A stretch of 48,227 nt of DNA from a candidate division WOR-3 bacterium. Lineage in GTDB: Bacteria; SDB-A. Positions within the stretch are counted from its first letter, which is position 1, and each line of letters opens with the position of its first letter. Below the pieces are notes generated by a model. That model did no database searches. It was given only the letters and a program-made list of their open reading frames with translations, and was not told where the DNA came from. Shown piece by piece: positions 1 to 8,739 of the stretch. The translations under genes and the position numbers were made by a program. Location: positions 1 through 48,227 of the forward strand of contig JAFGSQ010000049.1 of the NCBI GenBank assembly GCA_016934535.1, read 5' to 3'.

Positions 1-18
1 ATCGAGCTCTTATTTAAT

Positions 19-1962
19 TTATCTATTCCTGTCCGAATTCCTGTCTGTGCTCTGCCTCCTGTTGTTTTCCTCGCGGTCGTTCTGCGGAGGGCGCTGGTTT
101 TGCGGAGGATTGTTGTTCCTAGTGTCGTTGTTTGTTTCAGGCCTGGTGTTGTTGTTTGTCGGCGGTGTGTAGTTTCTCTGATTGTCGTTGGACTCGTTTC
201 TCTGGTTGTTGTTGGTCGGAGGATTGTTGTTCCTGGTGTCGTTGTTTGTTTCAGGCCTGGTGTTGTTGTTTGTCGGCGGTGTGTAGTTTCTCTGATCGTC
301 GTTGGACTCGTTACTCTGGTTGTTGTTCGTCGGAGGATTGTTGTTCCTTGTGTTGTTGGTTTCAGGTCTCGTGTTATTATTTGTCGGAGGGTTGTTGTTC
401 CTTGTGTCGCTGTTGGTTTCAGGTCTGGTGTTGCTGTTTGTCGGAGGATTTGTTCTCGTCGTCGGCTGTGTCGCAGTGACGCGCGAGTTGTTTTCCTGTG
501 GAGGAGTTCTCGTCGTTATGTCTCCCTGTCTGGGTGGTCTCATATCGGAGTTTACCGTTGGTGTTCTTTCGTTGACGGGACGGGAAGAAGTCAGAGATCC
601 GTTGTTTCTTGCAGTGAGATCGTTGCCTGATCTCGTATTTAGAGTCGGACTGCGGTCGTTCGGATTGGCAGGTGACCTGTTTTCTATATTCTCTCTGACC
701 GGTTCCAACTGTCTGCTGGAAATCTCGGGAATTTCTCTGACTGGAGTATTTGGGTTTACACTCGTCAAACGATCGTCCAGGGATGGATTTCTGCTTGAAA
801 TATCGGGACCTTCAGGCGATCTGACCATGCTTCCGCTGCTTATATCGGGGAAGTCAACAGGATCGTATGTTCGCGTCGGCTTGTCGCCGACAAAACCGTA
901 CAGAGGATCGTGGTATCTGTATCTCGGCCTGTAGAATGATTCATGAGAGACGCAAATCCACCAGTGGTCGTAATACCAAGGGTACCAATAATAATAAGGA
1001 TAAGGATACCATGCTATCCAGCCGGGTCCCCACCACCAGACCACTCTCGCAGGATACCATCTTGCGCCGGGAACCCAAATCCATCCCCAGCTGTTGGAAT
1101 AAACCCAATAGCCGTAATGATAGGTCCACCAGCCCCAGGGTTCATAGGAAACCCAGGTCCAACCCCAGGCTGACGTCCAGACCCATTCACCGTCGTAATA
1201 AGGCTTCCAGTTCACATGAGCAGGTTTGGGTTTCCAGCAATAACCGTGAGAAGAAACGTATATCCAGGTGCCGTTTTCATCCAGTGTCTGAGAACTGTTC
1301 TCTATGTTTTTGGGGACGTAAGCCCTACTGGGAGAACTCGCTGTTTCGTAAGTAGAGGATTTGTAAGGCAGAGAAGTTATTGATGAATTCTGAGGGACCG
1401 GTTTGGTCACGATTGAACCGATTCCAGTGGAATTTATGGTGACGCAATCACCGGCTTCGAGGAGTTTTTCCTCTCTTTTCGTCTTGTAAGCGCCCGAACC
1501 TTTGATCACTTCGGCTTCAATTTCACCTGCACTGTTGACATTGGCGCGAATCACACCGGAAGGAAACGAAGTTATTATTCCAACATCGGTTTCAAGATCG
1601 AGGTAACTTTTTGAGCTTTCGTCGGATGAAGAGAACATCTCAAATTCACCGAAATTTGCGTAAACTCTCGTCGAAAGAGAATTGTCGTCTTCGCTTTGAC
1701 CTGTGTGAATTATCAAACAGGAAGAATTTTCACCAATTCGTATAGTCGAACCGTCTTCGATGTCTATTTCGAGGTATCCGCTTTTCACATAAATTGAATC
1801 GCCGGATTCGACCGGAAGATTGACTATGCCGTATTCGGGATTGTCCGAATACGACTTCAATATTATCACTTCACCTGAAACCACGCTCATTCTCGCCGGT
1901 AATTGTCCGGAAATAAGTAAGGTTGGTAACAGGCATAAAATAATCGCAGAGAATATCTTCAT
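19..1962 (-). CDS. FecR-domain / DUF6600-like exported protein with Asn-rich repeat tail
   Basis: The function is unknown; the protein is probably exported to the envelope or surface. It has an N-terminal signal peptide (MKIFSAIILCLLPTLLISG). A FecR-like region follows over about residues 20-165, with 'GDSIYVKSGYLEIDIEDGSTIRIG' character split over two beta strands. At about 230-350 comes an extraordinarily Trp/Tyr/Pro-rich block that matches the DUF6600 pattern (repeated W-x-P-Y-x-x-G-x-W-x-W). The remaining roughly 270 residues are low-complexity Asn/Pro/Thr/Arg. I start it at the ATG at 1962 rather than 1980, because GGAGG sits just upstream of the 1962 ATG and this places the signal peptide at the N-terminus. 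FecR domains elsewhere act in signalling or sit in periplasmic proteins of unclear role. The tail is encoded by tandem DNA repeats, so its length may vary between strains. Confidence 0.8.
   Translation of the reverse strand: MKIFSAIILCLLPTLLISGQLPARMSVVSGEVIILKSYSDNPEYGIVNLPVESGDSIYVKSGYLEIDIEDGSTIRIGENSSCLIIHTGQSEDDNSLSTRVYANFGEFEMFSSSDESSKSYLDLETDVGIITSFPSGVIRANVNSAGEIEAEVIKGSGAYKTKREEKLLEAGDCVTINSTGIGSIVTKPVPQNSSITSLPYKSSTYETASSPSRAYVPKNIENSSQTLDENGTWIYVSSHGYCWKPKPAHVNWKPYYDGEWVWTSAWGWTWVSYEPWGWWTYHYGYWVYSNSWGWIWVPGARWYPARVVWWWGPGWIAWYPYPYYYWYPWYYDHWWICVSHESFYRPRYRYHDPLYGFVGDKPTRTYDPVDFPDISSGSMVRSPEGPDISSRNPSLDDRLTSVNPNTPVREIPEISSRQLEPVRENIENRSPANPNDRSPTLNTRSGNDLTARNNGSLTSSRPVNERTPTVNSDMRPPRQGDITTRTPPQENNSRVTATQPTTRTNPPTNSNTRPETNSDTRNNNPPTNNNTRPETNNTRNNNPPTNNNQSNESNDDQRNYTPPTNNNTRPETNNDTRNNNPPTNNNQRNESNDNQRNYTPPTNNNTRPETNNDTRNNNPPQNQRPPQNDREENNRRQSTDRNSDRNR
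104..331 (-). repeat. Two 114-bp tandem repeats within the FecR/DUF6600 gene
   Basis: Two directly adjacent, near-identical 114-bp units (104-217 and 218-331) encode 38-residue Asn/Pro/Thr-rich units. Shorter degenerate copies, starting again with GGAGG[A/G]TTGTTGTTCC, continue to about 450. The length is a multiple of three, so copy-number change would keep the reading frame. Confidence 0.85.
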
Positions 1963-1988
1963 TTGTCCTCCTTTTATCATCTGTCAAA

Positions 1989-2017
1989 ATTATATGCAAT
2001 AAATATGCCTTAATGAA
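1989..2017 (-). promoter_or_regulatory. Possible promoter of the FecR/DUF6600 gene
   Basis: On the minus strand, a TATAAT (1994-1989) lies 17 nt from a weak TTCATT -35. It would start transcription about 20 nt before the ATG at 1962. The -35 match is poor (3 of 6), so this is a weak call. Confidence 0.3.
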
Positions 2018-2151
2018 ATAAATGATATAAGCCACGATATAAAGAATGAAATATATGTAATTCCATTTTTTGTTGAATTTTGAGTAATGATAGAAGCACA
2101 AAATATGTGCGACACCTTGACAATGGACATCATATCTTGAGAAGATAAAGC

Positions 2152-3039
2152 ATGGATGAAAAATTCAAAAGCGGATACGTGGGTATTTTCGGTCTTCCAA
2201 ACGCGGGTAAATCAACTCTGCTCAATAATCTTATAGATTTTGAGCTTTCTCCTGTGTCGAAAAAACCTCAGATGACCAGAAACCGGATACTCGGTATTTT
2301 AAACGGAAATTCCTATCAGATCATTTTTGTTGATACACCGGGTTTTCTGGAGCCCAGATATAAACTGCAAGAACGCATGTCTGAAGAGATAAACAAAACG
2401 GTAAAAGATTGCGATGCGGCTCTTTATATCACGGATCCCGTAATGCCTGCCGAAAAAGATGTTGACCTGGCATTGTCCCTCAAAGTTCCAGTGATTTTGT
2501 GCGTCAATAAAACTGACAAAGTGAAAGACAAAAGAGAGCTTCTCCCTGTCATTGACGAGTGGAGGAAAAAAAGAGATTTCAGCGACATAATTCTAATATC
2601 GGCTTTGAAGGGTGAAAATACAGGAAAAATACATGAGTCTGTTTTAAAACTTTTGCCCCCGGGACCGAAGTATTTTGACGATGATGCAATAACGGACAAA
2701 CCCGAAAGATTTTACACGGCGGAGATTATTAGAGAAACTTGCTTTGGTCTGTACGAAAAAGAAATACCTTATTCAATATCAGTAGTCGTCGAAGATTTCA
2801 AAGAAAGAACAGGCGGCAAGAAACATTACGTAAAAGCATCTCTTTATGTTGAGAGAAAATCTCAAAAAGGTATTGTGATAGGACAAGACGGCAAAATGAT
2901 AAAAAAACTCGGAACACTGTCGAGAGAAAAAATTAAATCATTTCTCGGTCAGGATGTTTTTCTCGATTTAAGCGTAAAATTGATGAAGAACTGGAAAGAC
3001 GATTCTGATAAAATTTCCAAGCTCGGATACAATAATTAG
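2152..3039 (+). CDS. era: GTPase Era
   Basis: Era is a ribosome-assembly GTPase that binds the 3' end of 16S rRNA during 30S maturation. The P-loop GLPNAGKST is at residues 14-22, followed by the switch segment with DTPG and the G4 motif NKTD. The C-terminal third carries the KH RNA-binding domain, including the 'GIVIGQDGKMIKKLG' loop. At 295 residues it has the usual Era length. It is the first gene of a long same-strand run of housekeeping genes. That run includes a second translation GTPase (der) further on. The identification is secure. Confidence 0.96.
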   Translation: MDEKFKSGYVGIFGLPNAGKSTLLNNLIDFELSPVSKKPQMTRNRILGILNGNSYQIIFVDTPGFLEPRYKLQERMSEEINKTVKDCDAALYITDPVMPAEKDVDLALSLKVPVILCVNKTDKVKDKRELLPVIDEWRKKRDFSDIILISALKGENTGKIHESVLKLLPPGPKYFDDDAITDKPERFYTAEIIRETCFGLYEKEIPYSISVVVEDFKERTGGKKHYVKASLYVERKSQKGIVIGQDGKMIKKLGTLSREKIKSFLGQDVFLDLSVKLMKNWKDDSDKISKLGYNN

Positions 3040-3048
3040 GAGGCTCCG

Positions 3049-3258
3049 TTGGATAAAATCCTGATCGGCGAGATATTGATCGATCAAGGTCACATAGACA
3101 GTGAAACTCTGAAAGAGGCGCTTCAAATCCAAAAAGATAAAAAGAAGAACGGAGAAGAAAAGAAGTTGGGAGAAATACTTATAGACCAGGGCTGGATAGA
3201 AGAAGGCATTCTGTTCGACGCTCTGTTCACTCAGAGTAAAAAGAAAAATGAAAATTGA
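3049..3258 (+). CDS. Stand-alone MshEN-like mini protein (GspE/PilB N-terminal domain type)
   Basis: This 69-residue protein consists of two similar halves, 'IGEILIDQGHIDSETLKEALQIQK' (residues 5-28) and 'LGEILIDQGWIEEGILFDALFTQSK' (about 40-64). This is the repeat pattern of MshEN/GspE-II N-terminal domains (LGxxLxxxGxxxxxxLxxALxxQ), which in several type II secretion and type IV pilus ATPases bind cyclic di-GMP. Here no ATPase follows. It starts with TTG preceded by AGGAGG, 9 nt after era, and overlaps the next gene by 11 nt, so it is translated within the operon. Cyclic di-GMP binding is an inference from family resemblance. A GGDEF protein is encoded at the other end of the window. Confidence 0.65.
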   Translation: MDKILIGEILIDQGHIDSETLKEALQIQKDKKKNGEEKKLGEILIDQGWIEEGILFDALFTQSKKKNEN

Positions 3259-3730
3259 AATTGTGCCGGTTTTTTCGGCAATGTTGATCCTGTGTATCGG
3301 CTGCAGTGAAAACGATCGGACTTTATCTTCCGAGAGCGATTACTCGCCTGAATATTACGGATACTCGCCTGATTTCGATGATGCGGTCGCCGTCATAAAC
3401 GGAGAAACCCTTTTCATAGAAATCGCGGACGACGACAATGAGAGATCTTTGGGTCTTATGTTCAGGGATTCCCTCGAGGGTGATGCAGGTATGCTCTTTG
3501 TATTCGAAGAACCTCAAAAATTGAATTTTTGGATGAAGAACACTTCTCTGGAACTCGATATAGCCTTTGCCGATTCTCAATTCATAATAAGGGAAATAAA
3601 GCCTCTGGAGCCCTATTCTGTAGAAAACATTTTTTCCGGTTTCGACGCCCAATATGCTCTCGAAGTCAACAGAGGCTGGTTTTCGTCAAAAAATGTTTCT
3701 TTGGGTGATAAGATTCAAATAATCAAATAG
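3248..3730 (+). CDS. DUF192 (UPF0127) family lipoprotein
   Basis: This 160-residue protein has a lipoprotein-type signal, MKIEIVPVFSAMLILCIGC, whose Cys19 is a likely lipidation site. The C-terminal 100 residues match DUF192 well: an 'ERSLGLMFRDSL' segment, then 'GMLFVFEEPQKLNFWMKNTSLELDIAFAD', and a closing 'ALEVNRGWF'. The biochemical role of DUF192 is unknown; members are exported beta-rich domains. The gene overlaps the preceding mini protein and is followed after 9 nt by another lipoprotein gene, so these belong to one transcript. Confidence 0.85.
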   Translation: MKIEIVPVFSAMLILCIGCSENDRTLSSESDYSPEYYGYSPDFDDAVAVINGETLFIEIADDDNERSLGLMFRDSLEGDAGMLFVFEEPQKLNFWMKNTSLELDIAFADSQFIIREIKPLEPYSVENIFSGFDAQYALEVNRGWFSSKNVSLGDKIQIIK

Positions 3731-3739
3731 GAGGTTTTT

Positions 3740-4594
3740 ATGCGCCGAGTAATCATACTGATTCTGGTTTTTGGATTTGCCGTTTCTTTTTTTTCATGTT
3801 CGAAAAAAACGACATCTCCCGTGGAGGAACCTAAAAGATGGGAGCCGACGGATCCCGCACAGGGAGGATCAGGTCTGCAGATATATTACCTGATGGGTTT
3901 TTTCCCGGATGATTATCCCGGCCTTCCGTTTCAACTGCCGTTAGACGGTTTTTTGAGAACCGCTTTTGCCAAAGTCATGAGAGGAAATTCCGACGTCACC
4001 GGGCTTCATATATATTTCAAGGAGCAGGGCGGAGATTCGGCTTTTCTTAAGTGCTTCACAGATCTCGACAGTTTTTATTTTCCTACTATGGCATTGCCGT
4101 ATTATCCTTTTGAAATTCTTTATCCTTTCCAGATAGGCAAGACTTATTCAATTAAATTCAAAACAAACGAGGGAGAGGCAAACGGAAGTGTTGTTATGCC
4201 TTACATTGACATGACCTATCCTTCAGCTTCAGACACTGTCATTTCTTTATCCAGTATAAACAGCGCAGGCTACCTCAGGCTCAGATGGTCAACGAATTAC
4301 GGATCCGTTTCAACAAATCCGGCACTAGCGCTCATTCAGATAACCGGATCTTCAATCTTCGGACCTGTACCTGTACCGCTGCCGCATGCAGTGAATCAAA
4401 TTGATATACCCGCAACATTCTTCAACGCGGGCAACATGACTGTCTATATTCAGGCGTTGAACCTGGACACTGTCAGCGGCAATATCCTTCTCTATGACAC
4501 CATAATTTTACCTGGTAACATAGACACGATTATAGGCAATTACTGTTTCCCGGCGGCAACTTATGTCAGTTACAGAAAAATAAGAATAAACTGA
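3740..4594 (+). CDS. Hypothetical lipoprotein
   Basis: I do not recognise a family for this 284-residue protein. It begins with a lipoprotein signal (MRRVIILILVFGFAVSFFSC, Cys20), followed by a Lys/Thr/Pro linker and a beta-rich body. There is an Ig/fibronectin-like stretch around residues 155-270 ('GYLRLRWSTNYGSVSTNPALALIQI'). AGGAGG precedes the ATG. It lies between the DUF192 lipoprotein and a cupin gene in the same run. It is presumably anchored in the outer or inner membrane facing the periplasm; no function can be read from the sequence. Confidence 0.75.
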   Translation: MRRVIILILVFGFAVSFFSCSKKTTSPVEEPKRWEPTDPAQGGSGLQIYYLMGFFPDDYPGLPFQLPLDGFLRTAFAKVMRGNSDVTGLHIYFKEQGGDSAFLKCFTDLDSFYFPTMALPYYPFEILYPFQIGKTYSIKFKTNEGEANGSVVMPYIDMTYPSASDTVISLSSINSAGYLRLRWSTNYGSVSTNPALALIQITGSSIFGPVPVPLPHAVNQIDIPATFFNAGNMTVYIQALNLDTVSGNILLYDTIILPGNIDTIIGNYCFPAATYVSYRKIRIN

Positions 4595-4607
4595 ACGGAG
4601 TACATCT

Positions 4608-4955
4608 ATGATAAAAATAATAGCCGAAAACGAAGCGATAAAATCCGTCATGAACGAAGGGGAGATAAAAGGATTGACAAAGAATCTTTTAATTGGCTCC
4701 AGGGAGGGAAACCCGTCGATGGCTCTCAGAGTCATGGAACTCGAAGAAGGGGGATACACTCCATTCCACGAACATCAGTGGGAGCACATCAACTACGTAC
4801 TCGACGGTGAAGGGATCATTAAGACTGAACAGGGCGATAAAAAGCTCCAGAAGGGTTCAGCTGTGCTTGTTCCTGCAGGAGAAAAACATCAGTATCTCAA
4901 TGGAGGAAAAGAAAAATTTCGATTTATATGCCTGGTGCCGGTGGAAAGGGAATGA
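4608..4955 (+). CDS. Cupin-domain protein
   Basis: This 115-residue single-domain protein has the conserved cupin motif 1 (G-x-Y-T-P-F-H54-E-H56-Q-W-E-H60-INYVLDGEG) and motif 2 (G-SAVLVPAGEKH94QY). His54, His56, His60 and His94 are candidate metal ligands. Members of this small-cupin group act as metal-dependent enzymes or sugar/ligand binders, so the substrate cannot be stated. There is no signal peptide, which implies the cytoplasm. Its stop codon overlaps the start of the next gene (ATGA). Confidence 0.85.
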   Translation: MIKIIAENEAIKSVMNEGEIKGLTKNLLIGSREGNPSMALRVMELEEGGYTPFHEHQWEHINYVLDGEGIIKTEQGDKKLQKGSAVLVPAGEKHQYLNGGKEKFRFICLVPVERE

Positions 4956-5497
4956 AGAAAGGCTTATTTCCGCTTGTTTCAGCGCTGATCCTCTCATCAT
5001 GTTCGTCCCCGAGCGAATTCAGGAGTTTGAAAACAATCAAGCTTATGCCGGAAATAATAAGAGTTTCGTCTCCGGATACTTTTTTGATGCAGGCGGAAGC
5101 CGTTTCGAGAGGAGAGCTCGCATACATTCTTGAGACGAGAATTTCCTCTCGCGGTCTGCTTGAGCTTTTTGCCGTAAAAAGTTACACCCCCTCCGTGGAC
5201 ATCTCGGCGCATTGGGCAGGTGAATTCATTGAAAAAGTCACAGAAAGAAACATAATGTCCGCTTTTCCGGACGGAGGATTTTATCCGGATGATCCGGTAA
5301 AGGAATTTCAGCTCGCGATTATTCTCTACAGAATGTTTATAGGGGTCGCCTCACCCGGTTACAAGAGTGACGTTTACAACGAAAGCTGGGATTGGGCTAA
5401 GGAGAACGGCTTTGTTACGGGAGACAGGAATGATTATGTCTCCGGCTCCCAGGCCATGGAAAGCGTAAAAAGATTCTGCGACTATCTCGCCAATTGA
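4952..5497 (+). CDS. SLH-like domain lipoprotein
   Basis: The start chosen is the ATG at 4952 (ATGA overlap with the cupin stop). This puts a lipoprotein signal at the N-terminus: MKKGLFPLVSALILSSC, Cys17. The 181-residue protein carries an SLH-like segment in its second half, 'HWAGEFIEKVTERNIMSAFPDGGFYPDDPVKEFQLAIILYRMF'. This includes the 'FPDG-x-F-x-P-x-x-x-V' signature and is followed by a partial second unit. SLH domains usually bind secondary cell-wall polymers, but in lipoproteins of diderms they can contact envelope components. The specific partner is unknown. Confidence 0.75.
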   Translation: MKKGLFPLVSALILSSCSSPSEFRSLKTIKLMPEIIRVSSPDTFLMQAEAVSRGELAYILETRISSRGLLELFAVKSYTPSVDISAHWAGEFIEKVTERNIMSAFPDGGFYPDDPVKEFQLAIILYRMFIGVASPGYKSDVYNESWDWAKENGFVTGDRNDYVSGSQAMESVKRFCDYLAN

Positions 5498-5505
5498 ATG
5501 ATAAA

Positions 5506-6804
5506 ATGCCTGTAAAAGTCGTAAAAATCCACAAGAAAGGACTTTTCCGGGATTTGGGAATCCGGACCGGGGACGAAATAATTTCAGTGAACGGCAACGA
5601 AATCAGTGATTACTTTGATCTGTCTTTCTGGTCGTCGTCATATAAAGGTAAAATAATCTGGAAGAACGAAGGCGTTCGTAGAATCGCTGATCTTAGTGAA
5701 TTCAAGCAAACTCACCTCGGTGTCGACATTGAACCTTTTAAATACAAAATGTGCGCAAACAGATGCGCATTTTGTTTTGTAGACCAAAACCCGAAAAATT
5801 CGAGGGTAACTCTGAATTTCAAAGACGACGACTACAGGCTTTCTTTTCTCGGCGGAGCATACATAACAGGGACCAATCTCACTGAAAGCGAAATTATAAA
5901 GATTACAAAAATGAGGCTTTCTCCCATATACATCAGCGTCCACGCGAGCGATGCTGAAATCAGAGGAAAAATGTTCGGCAGAGACCGCCCCGCGCCTGTT
6001 ATGCCGTTGCTGAAAAGACTTGTAAACTCAGGAATCGCCGTACATACACAGGTTGTCGTCGTGCCTGGTATAAACGACGGAAAAATTCTGGAAAAAACGC
6101 TCTCTGATCTCACCGGTTTGAAAGTCAGGTCGGTCGCTCTTGTTCCCGTTGGTTTGACAAAACACAGAAAGAACCTTGCGCCCCTGAAAGAAGTTTCAGC
6201 TGAAGCGGCGCGTGGGATAATAAATCTCGCATCTTCAAGCACGGTGCAAAAATTAAAATTTTCGACTCCGGTGTACTGCACGGATCAGATGTTTTTGACT
6301 GCAAAACTTGACGTTCCGGAAAGATGTTATTACGGGGATTACCCGCAGCTCGAGAACGGTGTCGGCGGTATCAGGCTTTTCCTGGAAAGCATTAAAAAGA
6401 TAGGAAAAATCAAAATAAATTTTCCGCTTTTCATAATGACCGGAGAGGCTATGCACCCTTTCGTTCAAAGACTGGCTGATAAGATATCGACGGGCAGATT
6501 AAAAGCGATGGCTGTTCCTGTCGCAAACGCGTATTTCGGAAAGAAAGTGAATACCGCCGGGCTTATCTCGGGAAATGATTTTTTAAAAGCCGCCGCCAAA
6601 TTGGATGACGGCCTGATCACTCTGCCTTGCAGATCTATAAATCACGACGGTTATTTTATAGACGACCTGAAACCCGTTGACATAACATCCGCAACGGGAA
6701 GAAATGTTTTAATTTGCCCGGAGAAACCGGGTATTTTTTTCAACAAACTTGATAAATTGACCAAAGCGAGTATAAAATCAAAGCATGCCAAAACCTTTAA
6801 TTAG
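5506..6804 (+). CDS. PDZ / radical SAM / DUF512 protein
   Basis: This is a protein of about 432 residues. An N-terminal PDZ-like domain ('GLFRDLGIRTGDEIISVNGNEI', residues about 11-32) is followed by a radical SAM-like Cys cluster, C-x3-C-x2-C (Cys83, Cys87, Cys90 in 'CANRCAFC'), and a C-terminal DUF512 region. The arrangement matches the conserved PDZ-radical SAM-DUF512 family, whose reaction is not established. I use the ATG at 5506, because family members begin just before the PDZ motif. A TTG at 5494 that overlaps the previous stop is an alternative. It often occurs next to der and plsY in other genomes, as it does here. Confidence 0.88.
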   Translation: MPVKVVKIHKKGLFRDLGIRTGDEIISVNGNEISDYFDLSFWSSSYKGKIIWKNEGVRRIADLSEFKQTHLGVDIEPFKYKMCANRCAFCFVDQNPKNSRVTLNFKDDDYRLSFLGGAYITGTNLTESEIIKITKMRLSPIYISVHASDAEIRGKMFGRDRPAPVMPLLKRLVNSGIAVHTQVVVVPGINDGKILEKTLSDLTGLKVRSVALVPVGLTKHRKNLAPLKEVSAEAARGIINLASSSTVQKLKFSTPVYCTDQMFLTAKLDVPERCYYGDYPQLENGVGGIRLFLESIKKIGKIKINFPLFIMTGEAMHPFVQRLADKISTGRLKAMAVPVANAYFGKKVNTAGLISGNDFLKAAAKLDDGLITLPCRSINHDGYFIDDLKPVDITSATGRNVLICPEKPGIFFNKLDKLTKASIKSKHAKTFN

Positions 6805-8098
6805 CATAATAGGAAGACAGAACGTCGGAAAATCCACATTGTTCAACAGACTGTTGGGCAAGAGAAAAGCGATCGTCGACGATAAGCCTGGTGTGACCAG
6901 GGATTTCAATTACGGAGACGTCGATTGGTGCGGTGAGATGTACAGTTTCGTAGACACCGGAGGATTGTTCGGCTTCGATGCTAAAGCCGGAATAATGGAA
7001 GAAATTTCAGGCATATTGTTGAATCTTCTCGCAAGATCAGCCGCCGCGTTGTTTCTCGTTGACGGAAAAGCGGGATTGAACCCCGGAGACAGTGTGATAG
7101 CAGACATTCTCCGGAAATCAGGAGTAAAGGTAATTCTTGTCGTGAACAAAGCCGACAATCCGTCTTATATTGGCATGGATTTCCCTTTCTTTGAACTCGG
7201 ATTAGGTGAACCTTTGACTATTTCGGCGGGACAGGGAATCGGTATAGGTGAACTTCTCGACGCCGTAAAAGATGCGGTTGCAGGAACAAAGATTGATGAA
7301 AATAATAAATCACTGAAAATAATAATTGCAGGCAGACCGAACGTAGGCAAATCGTCCATTATGAACGCGATTCTGAATAAGAAAAGATCAATAGTGCATA
7401 ACGAACCGGGAACGACAAGAGATCCCGTCAGTGAAGACATAAAATACCACGGACTCGATTTCCAGATTGTCGACACGGCCGGATTCAGAAGAATGGCGAG
7501 AATAGAAAGTTCGATAGAGTATTACAGCATAAAAAGAGCTTGGGACGAATATAAAGAAAGCAGTATAACGCTTGTAGTTGCAGACGCAAGCCAGGGTTTT
7601 GTCAGAGGAGACTGGAGAGTGTTAAAGGAGGTCGAACACTCTGCGGGCGGTTTGATAGTCTGCCTGAACAAAATAGATTTAGTTGATCCTGAACTGCGTG
7701 ATTCTCTGCTGAAAAACGTCAGAACCGCTTTAAAAGCGAGATCTTATATTCCGGTTCTCCTTGTGTCTGCTCTCAGGAAAACGGGGATATCGAGGCTGGT
7801 AAAGAAGATATACGATGTTTACCTCACCGGCACTGCCGAAGTGGACAAATTGAAATTGGAAGAAACTCTTCAGAATTCAGTTCTCCTTCACCATCCTCCT
7901 CTCATAGGGACGAAGAGGGTGAATATAAATTCTTTCGAATTGGTTCACAAACTGCCGCACATAATAGTTGCTCACACTAATCTTCCGGAAGGCCTGACTG
8001 AACCTTATCTTAAATATTTGGAAAAATCGGCGCGATCCGCTTTCGATTTCGAGGGCGTCATGCTAAGGATTAAACCCGTTAAAAAAGCGAAAAAATGA
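6785..8098 (+). CDS. der: GTPase Der (EngA)
   Basis: Der is the double-GTPase factor for 50S ribosomal subunit assembly. Two complete G domains are visible: the first P-loop is GRQNVGKST near residue 9, with DKPGVTRD and DTGG. The second P-loop is GRPNVGKSS near residue 185, with NEPGTTRD, DTAG and NKID. The KH-like C-terminal domain ends in '...FDFEGVMLRIKPVKKAKK'. At 437 residues it has the normal length. It overlaps the upstream radical SAM gene by 20 nt and the plsY start by ATGA. Confidence 0.97.
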   Translation: MPKPLISIIGRQNVGKSTLFNRLLGKRKAIVDDKPGVTRDFNYGDVDWCGEMYSFVDTGGLFGFDAKAGIMEEISGILLNLLARSAAALFLVDGKAGLNPGDSVIADILRKSGVKVILVVNKADNPSYIGMDFPFFELGLGEPLTISAGQGIGIGELLDAVKDAVAGTKIDENNKSLKIIIAGRPNVGKSSIMNAILNKKRSIVHNEPGTTRDPVSEDIKYHGLDFQIVDTAGFRRMARIESSIEYYSIKRAWDEYKESSITLVVADASQGFVRGDWRVLKEVEHSAGGLIVCLNKIDLVDPELRDSLLKNVRTALKARSYIPVLLVSALRKTGISRLVKKIYDVYLTGTAEVDKLKLEETLQNSVLLHHPPLIGTKRVNINSFELVHKLPHIIVAHTNLPEGLTEPYLKYLEKSARSAFDFEGVMLRIKPVKKAKK

Positions 8099-8739
8099 TC
8101 TTTTTGATTTTATTCGCCACAGTATCTTTTTTTATTGGCGGAGTTCCGACGGGGCTTTTAATATCCAGGCTTTACGGCAAAGATCCTCGCAAAGAGGGCA
8201 GTAAAAACATCGGAGCGACAAACGTACTCAGGACAGTTGGTCCTGTGCCTGGTCTTATTACTTTTGTTCTCGATATCCTTAAAGGTTTTTTACCCGTTCT
8301 CGCGGCGAAAATCGTCTCAGGGATGATTTTTCCCCGGGGATCGTTCCTTGCTGAGTTCACTCCGGCGATAACAGCTCTGACGGCTGTTTTGGGTCATATA
8401 TTTTCTCCGTATTTAAAATTCAGAGGAGGAAAAGGCGTGGCTACAGGGTTAGGTACGATCATAGTTTTAACCCCGCTTCTTTCCGTCGTGTGTTTTTGTA
8501 TTTTTGCTCTGCTCATGGCTGTATTCAGAATTGTTTCGGTGGGTTCGATTATTTCAGCCCTGTCTTACGCCGTTCTTCTCACGGCAATTAAATATTTTGC
8601 CCTACCGTACGATTTGTCGGAGGGAGAACTTTATTACGGATTGGCAGTCGCTTTTTTCGTAGTAATAACTCACAGAAAAAACATATCGAGGCTTTTTAAG
8701 GGTCAGGAGAAAAAAATAAATTGGAAAAAGAACCGGTAA
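8095..8739 (+). CDS. plsY: Glycerol-3-phosphate acyltransferase PlsY
   Basis: PlsY is an integral inner-membrane enzyme. It transfers an acyl group from acyl-phosphate to glycerol-3-phosphate, the first step of phospholipid synthesis. Conserved loops are present: 'GSKNIGATNVLRTVG' (residues 38-52), 'LGHIFSPYLKFRGGKGVATGLG' (about 101-122) and a C-terminal 'THRKNISRL' segment. Several hydrophobic helices separate them. The 214-residue length is usual. It is directly followed by gpsA, which supplies its glycerol-3-phosphate; the pair overlaps by 19 nt. Confidence 0.95.
   Translation: MIFLILFATVSFFIGGVPTGLLISRLYGKDPRKEGSKNIGATNVLRTVGPVPGLITFVLDILKGFLPVLAAKIVSGMIFPRGSFLAEFTPAITALTAVLGHIFSPYLKFRGGKGVATGLGTIIVLTPLLSVVCFCIFALLMAVFRIVSVGSIISALSYAVLLTAIKYFALPYDLSEGELYYGLAVAFFVVITHRKNISRLFKGQEKKINWKKNR

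Noticed and set aside
104-450. CRISPR array
   Set aside because: The repeats are directly adjacent without unique spacers, are in frame within a gene and have a 114-bp unit.
100-934. Long plus-strand open frames opposite the FecR/DUF6600 gene
   Set aside because: They are antisense to repetitive Asn/Pro/Thr codons, give Val/Cys/Arg-rich low-complexity proteins and have no ribosome-binding sites.
2117-2147. Promoter for era from TTGACA at 2117
   Set aside because: The -35 is perfect, but no acceptable -10 lies at 16-18 nt, so I do not list it as a feature.
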